NCBI RefSeq assembly: GCF_018691265.1
Contig: NW_024881322.1
Coordinates: forward strand, 17,789,107-17,853,106
Source of the DNA: Tyto alba
Lineage: Eukaryota > Chordata > Aves > Strigiformes > Tytonidae
Reading direction: 5' to 3'
Length of the DNA stretch: 64,000 nt
Both the position numbers and the translations under genes were made by a program. Below, in pieces: positions 53,520-64,000 of the stretch. Under the pieces are notes generated by a model. That model had not been told where the DNA came from and ran no database searches. It saw only the letters and a list, made by a program, of their open reading frames with translations. The stretch's first letter is position 1. Every line of letters begins with the position of its first letter.

Positions 53520-55936
53520 GTTCGTTAAAATATAAATCTCTTAGATGAAAGTTGGTGGGAGTATATAACATGAATCTATAGCTGAAGTGGCCCAGTGACT
53601 TCTATACTACTGTTTGAGACTGAAGTAAATACACTTTAGTGATATTGTAGCCAGAACTCTGTACTACATAAAAATACAAAATAAGTTCATGTAGGAGCAG
53701 CAGATAAGATTACACAATTAATGCCAATAGTGTAACTTCCACACTGTACACCTCTTAAAGGCAGTAAACAGTGATTGAGTATTTTATGCTGCTTATATCT
53801 TCCTAAGTATAATTATCTCCAGCTGTCCCTAGACATTTCTTGTCTTTATGGGGGATTTTCTGTAGAAGTAAAATAGAACTTTGAAAATCTAGTGAACATT
53901 TATTCTCTTTGTTATAAAATTGAAAGCCTATGAATAGCATATATTGTATGAGTGAAGTACAGACTTGCTGCAATTTGACCATTACATGGCTTTCTGTATT
54001 TTCTAATATATCCAATAAAATACGGTAGAAATTGCAAGAAAGCATTAGATTGACTTAAGTTAGCTAAGACTGCTAATAATGATTATTCTTACTGCTTCTC
54101 TCCATGTCAAAAAGTGATGACTGAAACTTGCTGCTATTGCTCTTTTTTTCCAGTTATTTGAAGGAGAATTTTGTCTAAACAGGAAGATCAGGACAGCTTT
54201 TGAGTTTATTTCAAAACAGAGTTCTTGCTGATTTCATATTTTAGGGTTTCAGCCATACATGTACCACATTTATTTCATGGGAACTCACTTGTAAGGGTAA
54301 TAAAATTTTCATTTTAAAAAAGCAGAAGACATTTACATTGGTTTTAATTTGTCAGATGATACACAAAGAATTTTATTAATTTGTTTCACTGTTCCTGCAC
54401 CATGAAACAGAATTGCCCTTGTACTAAAAACCACCAGAGCATAAAACTGTGCTTGAATGCTTCATAATAAGTGAACTGTTTTCTAACAACGTATTTTTTT
54501 TTTTTCATTTGTGTCCCATTTCAATATATTATTTATATTAACTTTATTACAATCTCAGTGTCCAGATTTGTTTTGATCACTGTCAGTAAGGGATTAAAAT
54601 GTATGTAAAATTTTCTCTTTTATTTTAAAGTAGTTGTTTGTCTTTTTAATGTACTTTTCCTGAGGACTCTTTATTTACATCTTAAGTGGTTGACTACTCT
54701 TGAACTCCATTGAAGTATGCAGGAAGTGGAAGTATTTAACAACTGGCAAAATCAAGAAGTTTCTGAAGAAAAAGAGAAAAAGCAACCTCTAGCCACTTTA
54801 AAAAATGAACTTCCCTCAGTCAAGAAAACAACACCCTACCTCGCATTCAACATCTGTATTTCTACAAATGAAACAATTAAGGCAATAGTAAAGATTAATT
54901 TATTAGAAAATGCCTCATTCAAGAAGTTGGGAACTTTCTCTGCAAACACACACAGAAAAATTTTAGTTCCCATTCTGGTTTGCCTTTTTGCACTCCACTG
55001 AACTGGGAGACTCTGAAGTAATGTTTATTTTCGGAATAGTTCATACAGTTGCTAGACATGGGATCCAAATGTCTTGGCAAATCCCATCCTTAGTCCTCAT
55101 ATTCCCTAATACAGAATTATGAGTGGAGTTGAGACATGATTGTTGAAACCTCCTGTACTGGTCCCATATTCCTTCAAATACTTGTAATGTTTATGTGTGT
55201 GCTTTTTTGAACATTTCTGTAGCTCTACAGAGATGCAATTAAATGAAAAAAAAAATACTTATTTTTAATACACGCTGTTTATCACTTCTGCAGTTTGTTT
55301 AGTTTATTTCATGCTCTTGAAGAAGGAATACTTCTAGTTTTTCAAAGTTATAATTAGGTGTATTCATTTAAAGAAGTAAAATACCAAGAACCATCTGTAT
55401 ACAAACATCAGCCCATCATTAGCTTAAAAATAAAACAAAAGACAAAAATAAAAATATAATGATGTAGTATTCTTACAAGCTGTGGAGAAAAACTATCTTC
55501 TTGTCACAATAGAATCTGCATTTTGTTTCAATGGATATTTCAGTGTTTCACATAGGGATACAAAATAATCTCTAATTGTATATTCAGAGTCCAGTATGAT
55601 ATTTCATTCTTATGTCAGATCTCAGAAATGAGTAGTGCATCAGATGTTTAATGACATGTTTTGACTGTATGTTCTTTTGCTATTATACCACAAACCTGAA
55701 TGTGTTCTTCCTTCAACTTCCTTTCTTATAATGTCTTTGATAGAATCTTACTCAGTTGATTGGAAGAGAGACATAATAGATCTTGACACTGGAAAAGAAA
55801 TACTGGGTTTTGTTTCATAGGTATTTTATTATACCTATTAAAATTATTTGATTATATTAAAATGATATCTAACATAGAATATAGTATGTATCAAAACTAT
55901 AGATTTTCTAATTTTTCCTGCAAGTTTGAATTAAAA

Positions 55937-56480
55937 TCAGGAATTGGATCTAGAAATTTGGCTGTTCTGTGTTTGGTAGGTCAGAACGAAGTCCTGGAAA
56001 CAAATTTCCTTGAACTTGGGAAAACTGAGATTCAATTGGCGTCTGACCTTTGCAGGATAGTCCATCTCTTTGTGGAGATACATAAAAACCTGTCCTCTTC
56101 TAGTTCCGTACATGACTAGAGACAGCACAGGCAGGATCAGGAAGACAGGCAAAGACATGAGTGAGCCAATTATAATCTTCATCCATTGATAGATACAGCA
56201 AAATTCAGAATCCCAAACTGACTAATGCTCAGTGTACACCAGTCTCCTGGGTAGTAGAGGAAAGACTGATTTATGTAGTTATGGTAGGAGTGGCACCACC
56301 ACAAGCCAGTCCAGCCGATGACTCCTTCCTACCCCAGACCGTGGATCCCAGCCTAGGGACCCAGGGACTTGGGATCTCTGCCCAGGCTGAGGGATCCAGC
56401 TGCTCCTTTCCTGTTTGCAGGTTCAACCAGTAGCAAAGTACAGAATGTGTCCCAGAGACCAGCAATAACGATGTGCTAAT
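55937..56480 (-). other. GC-rich island of unknown origin, possible old ERV remnant
   Basis: The stretch is visibly richer in G and C than its flanks and ends abruptly on both sides. On the - strand two open frames follow each other: 56465-56271 (64 codons) and 56182-55937 (81 codons). The second starts with a hydrophobic run of about 20 residues like a signal peptide, then a basic patch. Adjacent frames with a leader-like start would suit the end of one retroviral gene and the start of another. I recognised no catalytic or structural retroviral motif, so this is only a suggestion. Confidence 0.3.
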
Positions 56481-58479
56481 ATAGGGTCAGTCAAGAACTG
56501 GTACTTCAGATTCAGTGAAGCTGAGAATCACATATTGAAATGCTTCTGTGGTTAGTTCTCAAATGCTATCAGTATTGGTAGTAATTTGTTGGAACATATA
56601 GCTGAACCTAATCATACATTAGTGGCTTAGTTATTTGGTTCATACATTTTTTGATATGAAGAGTGAATTGTGGCTCTAGGTTTTGATCTTTTTTTCAGTT
56701 AGTTCTTGAAGGATGGTGGATAATCTTTCATTATATTCAGATATATCCATATAATGTCCTTGGCTTTGCTGGATTTGTATCAATATTATTAGGAGTTTAC
56801 CTCAGTGTTGGTAACCTTGAATTTAATATTTAAAACAAAGGAATTGTGGAAGTGCTTTGAACCAGAAGATGATACACAGGTTTCCTGCACAGCTCTGCTA
56901 ACGCACTGACAATCATAATGACCATATGTTTGGTGTTAGTCTGGGGCTCCTGATGAGGAGTTATAGTGTAGTTTCAGTGACAGTTTGAAAAACAGACAAT
57001 TATACTGAAAGTGTGAGCTGTTTAAATATAATTGGAGAAAGCATCTGATAGGAACATGCAAATATTGTGCTTGCATTGACCAAACAAATGAGAATTAACT
57101 TGTACTTTCTGTCGCTCTCTACTGTTGTCTGTAAAGCCTCAGATGAATCAGTTTAATCAGTCACTGGAAATAACAAGTTAAAAAAAGTGGAAGGCAGGTT
57201 TCTGAAAGCCCTGTCCTCTTTTCATCAGATAAGTCATTAGCCAATGCACATGCTGGGGAGAAAATATAAATCCTGTCCCTACAACCTGACTGTTCTGCCA
57301 ATCCAAAATAACGATTCCCACAGTCTAGGACTATTTTGGTGGGGGGCAGTTGGTCTGATGAGGTTATTATGCCCTAGTTAGGCAGTTGGGGGATCCCTAG
57401 GACTTTTTCCTTCTCCATCTGATGTGTATTAGTGTGAGACGGTTATTTATCTTTCTCATATCAGTTTTGGCTCCCTGTAATAATGTCATAATTTTTCTCC
57501 AAAGGTGATATGACCTCAAGACAAACCTTTGCCCAATTTCTTGAAATACTTGTCAGAGCTAACTTTTAGCATGGTCAGTGCTTAATTACTATAACATCAT
57601 TGATTAATTCTGTGGCCCACCAGTGAACTCTGAAGTGAATGCTTATTGAAGTGAGTCAGGAAAATTTAGGAGCTACCAGCAGTAATTTTAGCTGATGGGA
57701 AGACAGTTTTAGAAAATTTTAATAAACATTATTGGTCATATGAATGTTCTGGCAAACCGTTTCAGTTAAAATTGGTCTTAATTATATTTTTAGGAAGACT
57801 TATGTGTATCTGGGCTTTTTTTTAGTAATAGGTGCCACATTAAGCAGCATGTGTCCTCAAGTCCCAGATGCTTGTTTCTGCTGCCTGTTCATTTCCCTCT
57901 CTTTTAGTCAATCTATTTGTGTGGCACATGAGAAACTGTATTCAGGAACAGAATTTAAAATTACATTAATTCCTTTTTCCTGCTGCTGTTCAAACAGTAT
58001 CAATTTAATAATCTGTTATTCTCTTGTCTCCACAAATAGCTGTTTCCATGCTATTGAAGAAGTCAGTGAGGCATTAGGGATCAGGAAGCTGAATAAGAAA
58101 GTGGGAGCTGTATAATCTGTTTTAGCTACCAAAAGAAGTGTGTGTGATTTTTTTCACCTGTGTCTGTCAGCCATGCAGAACTGTAAGGCTAGTCATTTTC
58201 CTAGCTGAAATTTGCAAAACCATTATGCATTTTTCAGACTTTTAACCTTCTTTACCAAGAAACATTTGTCAGCCCCTCTCTCTTCCTTCCTGCTCTCATC
58301 TTAAACAGATTCTGTCGAAATTATTTTCTTGAAGCTTTTTCAGGGAGTTCTTTGTCAAAGATTTATAAGTAGCGTATGAGGCTCTCCACTTACCAAGGGC
58401 ATTTTTCTCAAGTAAATTAACACATTCACTTCTGAAGGGCACTGAGTTAAATAATTACATACAAACATCCTCTGTCTCC
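56481..58479. other. Intronic-looking DNA, no gene recognised
   Basis: AT-rich sequence. The 57744-58115 (+) open frame of 123 codons is Cys- and Ser-rich but has no recognised domain or splice borders. Confidence 0.55.
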
Positions 58480-58852
58480 CTGCCTTTTAGCCTGAGTGAG
58501 GAGAATAACGAACTCCAGCAATTCTATAAGAGTCAATTGAAATTGTGTATTGCCGATACAAGTGCGTTTATATATCTTCCTAGCAACTGATCACACATAA
58601 ACAAAAGGCTTGATTGGTTACATGCATTCTTCACACACTGTCCACGTGCCTAAGACTAACATTTGATTGGTTATTACTCCCTGTCCATAATACGCCAGAC
58701 AACTCATTGGCTACAAGTTAGTTACTGCTATCCTAAGCCTATTGGTTAATTAAATCTTACAAGCACAAACACAGTGTTCTATACACTTTTATCTCAGGGC
58801 AGAAAACTTTCCACTGTTTAAGAAACGAACAGATGTTTTCCATTAACCGTCA
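58480..58852 (-). mobile_element. Probable ERV LTR (U3/R part) with CCAAT-box array
   Basis: On the - strand, four CCAAT boxes (complements at 58741-58745, 58706-58710, 58666-58670, 58613-58617) are spaced 35-53 bases apart and lead to a TATA box TATATAAA (58574-58567), about 40 bases after the last CCAAT. This is the order of a retroviral U3 promoter. A TG start on the - strand is possible at 58852. The left end is not fixed and no target duplication was found. The layout recalls ERVK-type LTRs of songbirds, but that is from memory. It lies 837 bases upstream of the CNTNAP exon and points away from it. Confidence 0.5.
58566..58745 (-). promoter_or_regulatory. Antisense TATA/CCAAT promoter motif array
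   Basis: Four ATTGG sequences on the + strand (CCAAT on the - strand) and a tttatata (TATATAAA on the - strand) within 180 bases. They would drive transcription leftward, antisense to the CNTNAP gene. Activity is unknown. Confidence 0.5.
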
Positions 58853-59655
58853 CCTTGCACCTTTTCTTCAGACAAAGCTCTTGTTTTTCTGCATTCCTGT
58901 TTGATACTCCTAAGGTTTCTGGCTGACGAAGGTCAAGATGTCCTCATCATTCAACAGCTATACAGCACTCTCAGTTCTTCCTCCTCTTTTTGCGTCCCTT
59001 TTGCAATGTAGCCAAAGTCTTGCTCTTGTCCAATGTGTCCTCCAAAAACAATCCCACAGCCTGAGTCAAGATTCTAGTTCATTCTCACCACTTATAAACC
59101 ACCTTCAGAAAGACAGGCAAATGAATATTCAGAGCAAAAATAAAATACTACAGAACATCCTCAGATTCCTCAGAAGTGGGTGAGGACATTAGATTTTAGG
59201 GTTAGTTTTAAGTTTACAGAAAGTTTCCAGTACAGTTATTCATTGCCCAGGCGGCTTAGTTCTAGAGAAAGCTGAACTGGAAATTCACTTCATGGAATAT
59301 ATGGAATACATTTATCTCAGAAAAATGAGAATGTGATTCCTAGAATATAGCAAGGAGATGAATCATTTTCCTATTCCTTTAATGACTATATGAAAAGTAA
59401 TGAGAAACAACAATAATGGGCTAGGAGAGAAGAAGGGTAGCAGAAGACTTTCATCCTGTACACAGAAACTAATGAAAGTATCATTAGCTGTGCTTTATAA
59501 ATTCTTGCAGGCAGTTGCCAATGATTTAACTCAACAGCATTTCAATGTAATCTAATAACTGTATAATATTTCCTTCCCACCTTGCCTTTCTCTTCCCCAG
59601 CTAGAAAACCTGTCATTTTCTGTGAAAAAATACTGGCTTGAGTAATAGTATATGA
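58853..59655. other. Intron immediately upstream of the CNTNAP exon
   Basis: No gene or repeat recognised. The 58938-59183 (+) open frame has no supported splice sites and is not in continuity with the exon. Confidence 0.6.
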
Positions 59656-59689
59656 AGTTAATAATGCTTTTTATTCTGCTGGTCTGCAG
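59656..59689 (+). promoter_or_regulatory. 3' splice-acceptor region of the CNTNAP exon
   Basis: A pyrimidine-rich run ends in tctgcag at 59689. A ttaat sequence near 59658-59662, about 28-30 bases upstream of the AG, fits a branch-point consensus. Together with the GTAAGT donor starting at 59862 this fixes both ends of the exon. The branch point is inferred from sequence only. Confidence 0.75.
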
Positions 59690-59861
59690 GGTTTCCTATA
59701 CAGATGAATGACTCGGATCACTCGCTATTTCAGCATTCATTTCAAGGATGCATGCAGTTTATTCATGTGGATGATCAGCTGGTGGATTTACACGCAGTGG
59801 AGCAAGGCCAGCTGGGAAGCTTTGCCAATGTCACCATTGACATGTGTGCCATTATTGACAG
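59690..59861 (+). CDS. Internal coding exon of a contactin-associated protein (CNTNAP/Caspr family), end of laminin-G domain 2
   Basis: Seen: a polypyrimidine-rich acceptor (tctgcag) precedes the exon and an exact GTAAGT donor follows it. The 172 bases read 2+168+2 with no stop, so the flanking introns are phase 1 and phase 2. The 56 complete codons contain [17 protein letters not shown] (residues 17-33, counting the first full codon as 1) and [15 protein letters not shown] (42-56). Cys20 and Cys52 fit the C-terminal disulfide of a laminin-G fold. NDS (6-8) and NVT (46-48) are N-glycosylation sequons, suiting an extracellular domain. Known: CNTNAP proteins are single-pass neuronal receptors ordered discoidin, LamG1, LamG2, EGF, fibrinogen-like, LamG3, EGF, LamG4, membrane segment; they organise axonal domains and synapses with contactins. 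The exon ends just before EGF1. Inferred: the paralogue is uncertain. The IDMCAIIDR end recalls CNTNAP2, but the middle ([10 protein letters not shown]) differs from what I recall of it, so CNTNAP4 or CNTNAP5 remain possible. No other exon was recognised here. Confidence 0.93.
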
Positions 59862-60669
59862 GTAAGTTGTGGAGACATCACTGACACTCTGATACACTGA
59901 TACCTGTCTTGCATATTCTGAAAATATACAGTGATACAGGAAAGGTGGTTCTGACGCTGCCAGTGATCACATCAAGGCAGTCCTACCTTTTTAGCAGTGG
60001 GAACCATGCTTAGATGATGGAGATTATGGCTTTATGTTGTAGATCAGCCAGGGTGCAGTGGAAAGCATACCTCCAGTCTCCCCACTCAGGCAGAGAAGGA
60101 GTTGAAAAACTCTCGTAAAACAAATTCAGCCCACAAGTCAATAATATGGCTGCCTTGAAGAGAAGGAACTCTCCCAAAAGGTCACAGTTTGTCTGTTTCT
60201 TAGATGAATGTTATGGAGATCTTTTTGCAACTAAAAGTTGTTCTTCCTGGCTTCAGTGCCTTCTTGGCTTCACTGAATTCCTTAGAGAACTAAAATATGT
60301 CCACATACTTGCACAACTGTACATGTAATAAATGCTCAATCTTTATTAAAATAACGTTTAGTGGGTGGGTTTTTATCAAACTGAGAAGAGTAATTAAAAA
60401 TTATGGCAAGCTTTTGCTTTGAGTCTTACCTTTTCAACCACTTACCTGTGTTAATTTCTGTTGCACCTGATAAATAGTTTTTTCTTTCTCGGCAAAAAAG
60501 AAATACTAGTAAAGACAGAGAAAGGGCGAATAGCCCAACTCCTGAACACAGGAAAATTGGTTTGTCATGAAAATTACCTACATATTAAACCCATTGCAAG
60601 TCTGCTGGAAAGCTGAAAATGGCTTTTCAGAATTCTGCTTTGGAAGAAGAAAAGATTACAAGAGCATTG
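59862..60669 (+). other. Start of the intron downstream of the CNTNAP exon
   Basis: Begins with the GTAAGT donor. No EGF-like exon, which should come next in the gene, was found in the remaining 4.1 kb. The rest shows no recognised repeat up to the CR1 fragment. Confidence 0.7.
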
Positions 60670-60830
60670 AACCCTAGAATAATTCAGGTAACAATCAAGC
60701 ACTGGGATTCATGTGCTCTAAGTCCTGCTCAATGCAGGGCCAGTTTCAAAGCTATATGAGGTTATTCAGGGCCACATCCAGTTAAGTTTTTAGTATCTCC
60801 ATGGATGGAGATTCCACAGGCTAAGTGACT
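60670..60830 (-). mobile_element. CR1 3'-end fragment
   Basis: The + strand reads cctagaataattcaggtaac, then cctgctcaatgcagggccag, then tctccatggatggagattcc. These are the successive landmarks of a reverse-complemented CR1 tail (agaatcat..ggttgg, cctgctcaaagcagg, tctccaaggatggagattccacaac). It is severely 5' truncated and non-coding. The right limit is uncertain; weak similarity (gtgaaaaaa near 60930) may carry it further toward the adjoining LTR. Confidence 0.85.
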
Positions 60831-61017
60831 CTGGATATCATCAGCAAATATCTGCATAGTTATGGTAAAGAAATGCATGTGGTTATTTCCTACCATAAGG
60901 TTAACAGAATCCCAGAGATAAATGCTACTGTGAAAAAATGAAATATGGTATCCTTCTTTGGTCTTACAAAATGTCTTTTCTTCCTGAAGTGTAGACATCA
61001 GTTTGCACCAAACAAGT

Positions 61018-61632
61018 TGTAATGGGTTGACCTTGTCCAGCAGCCAAACACCCACCATACCTTTTACTCACACCCCTCGCCCAGGAGATGAGGATTAAAA
61101 ATAGAAGAAAGGCAAAAAGAATCATGGATTAAGATGACAGTTTATTAAGAATGGCAGTTTAATAAGAAAAGCAAAAGCTGCACATGCAAGCAAAGCAAAG
61201 AGAGCAATTCAGTCACTACTTCGCATCAGCAAGCAGATCTCCAGCTGACTCCTGGGAAACAGGGTTGCAGCACATGCGAGAGCGCTGTTTGGGGAGAGTC
61301 CACAAGCCTAAACATCCAACCTTCCTCCTCCATTCCCTGAGTTTTTATTGCTGAGCATGGCATTGGATAGTACGGGATTGTCCTATGGTCACTTTTGTCC
61401 GCTGTCCCAGCTGTGTCCCCTCCTAACCTTTTGCCCACCCCCCCATCCTCCAGACCTTTACGGGGGAGGGTGTGGAGAGAAAGCCTTGATGCTGTGCAAG
61501 CCCTGTTCAGTGGCAGCTCCAGCATCGGTCTGTTACCAGTACAGTTTTAACCACAGCTGGGAAGCACAGCACCATGCAGGCTGCTATGAAGATTAATTTA
61601 GCAACTTCATCCCAGCCAGACCCATTATACCA
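61018..61632 (-). mobile_element. ERVL-type LTR, family B copy 2
   Basis: It shares with 49603-50190, in the same order, aagaaaagcaaaagctgcacatgcaagcaaagc-like, ctgagtttttattgctgagcatg-like and gctgtgtcccctcctaa-like blocks, and both are - strand. It begins near tgtaatgggttgacc and ends near ccagacccattatacca. The edges are more diverged than in copy 1 and no target duplication was matched, so the ends are approximate. Open frames inside it are not genes. It cannot be the partner LTR of copy 1 in one provirus, because copy 1 carries its own target duplication and the exon lies between. Confidence 0.88.
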
Positions 61633-64000
61633 TTTTAGTAATCTCAGTGTTAAAGACCATGCTTTGTGGCGTACCAGTGAGCTTTTCTGGCGTGTCAGGC
61701 CACTTTAGATTGCTGCTTCTCATGGACATGTTGAGAGATGAAGTCATAGTGAAAAGAGGATGTGAAAAGGTTCTGTCTTAGGGAAGAAGTTTGTTCTATC
61801 ATCTCACATAGGACTGAAATTAGAAAGGCCTCCTGTGGTTAGTATTTGGTACTTGGAATTGTGTAGTTTTATTTTGAATATTTGCTTTGGAAATGGAAAT
61901 TGACTTGGAAGAAAGGATGTGAAGATACATCTAAAGTCTCTGCTTTTTCCCCAGTGGATAAATGTAAGCTTATGTGACAATTTGTATTGATCCTACTTAT
62001 GCCAGTGTCTATTAGAAGTAATTCCATCATGATAGTGAAGTTAATCAGAATTAGGCTTTTTCAATGTATTACAATGTAATTACAATTAACTTACAATGTA
62101 AATTAATCAGAATCAGAACTTTACAATGTGTTTTGGAAAAATAAGACTTAAAGCTTCCTATATGTCAAGCAGCTTGCTTTGAAGTGAACTTCATATAGTA
62201 GTTCCCATTTATAAGGTATTTATTTTTATAACCTATAAAAATATAGATTCAAATATTAAATATATTATAATATGCCATACATGATATTAAATACCTCTTA
62301 CTATATTAAAATATTATTATGCTTTATGTATTTAACATATATATTAGAATTATTTTATATAGTTTATATAGGTAACATTTGTATTAAGAATATATTTTAC
62401 TACAAATATCAGTGTTTTATATATGTTTATGTATGTATATTTCTCTATAGAAGAAAACTTATTCTCACTCTTTTTCCCTCTTCTGTCACCTTGGACATTG
62501 ATATCATCCTCATTATAGAAATCAAAACTCTGTGTCTTACATCTATGTTTTCTAAGCACTGGAGGATTGTGTTTCAAGCAAAATAATAATTGTATAATCA
62601 TAGGAAATAAGAATAGTACCCAAAGAATTTTCTTAGGGTTGGTTTTGGTTTTTTTTAAGGATTGAGATATAATATAGTTTGTTGTTTTCCCATGATCAAG
62701 TTTATTTCCTTGTAGTTTGCACTTTAAAATAAACCCTTTGACTAAGAAGTAATAATGCCAAGCTTTAGATCTGACTGGATTTTCACAGATGTCTTATTAA
62801 CGTTTGGAAATAAGTTTACAAACACTTCTGTTACAGTATGCTACTACATATAGAATTTTTTGTGTGGCTTTCTTTTAAAGGATCCAAGTACCATGCGTGC
62901 TATATACTAGCTTAATTTCATTTTGTTTGAAACGGGAAGATACTTCTGCCTGTGACACTGGGATCCTCCTGTTTTCTTTAACTTGTTTGTCTCTGAATCA
63001 TAAAGGCTTCAGTCATCATCAACATGAAAATTGCTTTCACAGCCACACTTCAGTGAAGATCCCCACTGGGCAAAAAGATAAGATGTTGTATTGAATTATT
63101 CTTACTGTAGACTTCAGCCATTTGGTTGGGGGAGAAAAAGGTGAAGTTGTAAATGGTGGCGTTTTTCATCATTAGCAAGAGTGGATAGTAAGGAGGGAAC
63201 AGTTATCTCTATAAGAACATGACAAAAGGTACTGAGGGTGGCAAGTTCTCATGTTGCACCTGCCTGGAGGCAACTGCTTCCAAAGTCCTAGGTTCTGCTA
63301 AGCTAAATATCAGTCCCACATGAAAAGGGTTTCTGTATTTTAGTTCCAGTACAGTTTTTAAGATGTTAGAAGAATAGTCACATCTGAGTAATACACTTGT
63401 ACTTGGGAGACACGAGTGTTGAGCCACTGTCTATTTTTAGTCTTCCCCTCTTCACATGAACATTTTGATATGACAAAGACTACAAACTGAGATCTTATTT
63501 ACAGGGAACACCAAAGCTAAGGAACATACTGGTTTTGTCAGTGGACAAATAGTATAAATGCATATAATTTATATGCATATAAATGCAAGCATATATATGT
63601 AGTAATTACAGGCAGTTAAAACACTACTGCAGAAAAATAATCATCTTTGTTTCTGTATCTTAATTAACTTTGATTATATTAGCAATGGAAGTTGCATTGT
63701 TGTCACAGTGATCAGCATGCTGTACTGCTTTTGACAGCACAGGTCCCTAAACACCTCCTTTACTTATCATTAACAAACTAACTTGTTGCTACAGTCCAGA
63801 TGGTACAGTTGTACCTTAGGATTTTAGCACAGGACATTGAACTGGAATTACTACTCACAGCAAATTTATCCCAGCCGTCTCACAGAATTCTAAAGCTGGC
63901 CTGACTTTGTGGTGGCTAGAATTATGGATTTTAATCACGAAATCACAGTGAGGGGATACTAAACTGATTTAAAAATATAGTGTTCATTCTGTTGTTGTAG
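61633..64000. other. Intronic DNA with a very AT-rich core, no gene recognised
   Basis: Part of the intron after the exon. The 62200-62420 stretch is almost wholly A and T. A local diverged duplication (ttaatcagaat... twice, 62041-62130) and a 21-base palindrome (63558-63578) are present. The 62272-62586 (+) open frame is an AT-rich chance frame. Confidence 0.6.
63558..63578. repeat. AT-rich perfect palindrome, 10-bp arms
   Basis: The arms atgcatataa and ttatatgcat pair perfectly around one central T. Likely a chance structure in AT-rich DNA. Confidence 0.7.

Larger units (their letters stand above)
50689..55936. other. Intronic-looking DNA, no gene recognised
   Basis: Strongly AT-rich, with homopolymers (13 T at 51750-51762; 16 A at 53504-53519) and a short AACC repeat (listed separately). 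The open frames at 50989-51369 (+, 126 codons) and 54717-55001 (+) have no domain or splice support. Confidence 0.6.

Noticed and set aside
57744..58115. 123-codon + strand frame rich in Cys and Ser, upstream of the exon
   Set aside because: Considered as a neighbouring CNTNAP exon, but it has none of the family motifs and no splice pair.
49603..61632. Family B LTRs at 49.6 and 61.0 kb as the two ends of one provirus
   Set aside because: The first has its own perfect target duplication within CR1, and the sequence between them is host intron and exon.
1..64000. CRISPR arrays, operons, prokaryotic insertion sequences, rRNA or complete tRNA genes
   Set aside because: No regular repeat-spacer pattern, no dense coding, no such RNA folds; the sequence is vertebrate intron.

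Overview
This window is vertebrate nuclear DNA, almost certainly from a bird and probably a songbird. It is AT-rich, has no bacterial-style gene packing, and carries several CR1 LINE copies and bird-type endogenous retrovirus (ERV) LTRs. The species call rests on repeat families recognised from memory, not on a database search.

Only one coding piece can be defended: a 172-base exon on the + strand at 59690-59861. It has a good acceptor, a consensus GTAAGT donor and an uninterrupted frame. It encodes the C-terminal end of the second laminin-G domain of a contactin-associated protein (CNTNAP/Caspr family), a neuronal cell-adhesion receptor. The paralogue is not resolved: CNTNAP2 is closest by recalled motif, with CNTNAP4 and CNTNAP5 also possible. 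If no exon was missed, bases 1-59689 are upstream intron (over 59 kb) and 59862-64000 are the start of the next intron.

Layout: 1-19629 is single-copy-looking intron with homopolymers and one weak LTR-like stretch near 5.1-5.7 kb. Two ~950 bp LTRs of one family lie head to head at 19.6-20.6 kb (-) and 25.9-26.9 kb (+). A long, decayed CR1 (endonuclease, reverse transcriptase and 3' tail, - strand) spans about 30.9-33.7 kb. A third LTR-like unit with a perfect 13-bp hairpin sits at about 35.0-35.7 kb. Small CR1 remnants lie at 36.5 and 40.1-40.5 kb. A + strand CR1 at about 48.4-50.7 kb is split by a solo ERVL-type LTR with a perfect 5-bp target duplication. A GC-rich island of unknown origin is at 55.9-56.5 kb. 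A probable - strand LTR with four CCAAT boxes and a TATA box lies just upstream of the exon at about 58.5-58.85 kb. Downstream of the exon are a CR1 3' end and another ERVL-type LTR (60.7-61.6 kb).

There is no operon, CRISPR array, prokaryotic mobile element or intact retroviral gene. I found no convincing new biological system. The best leads are the paralogue and splice phase of the exon, the datable nested insertion, the antisense LTR promoter near the exon, and a symmetric motif cluster at 42.15 kb that may be regulatory.
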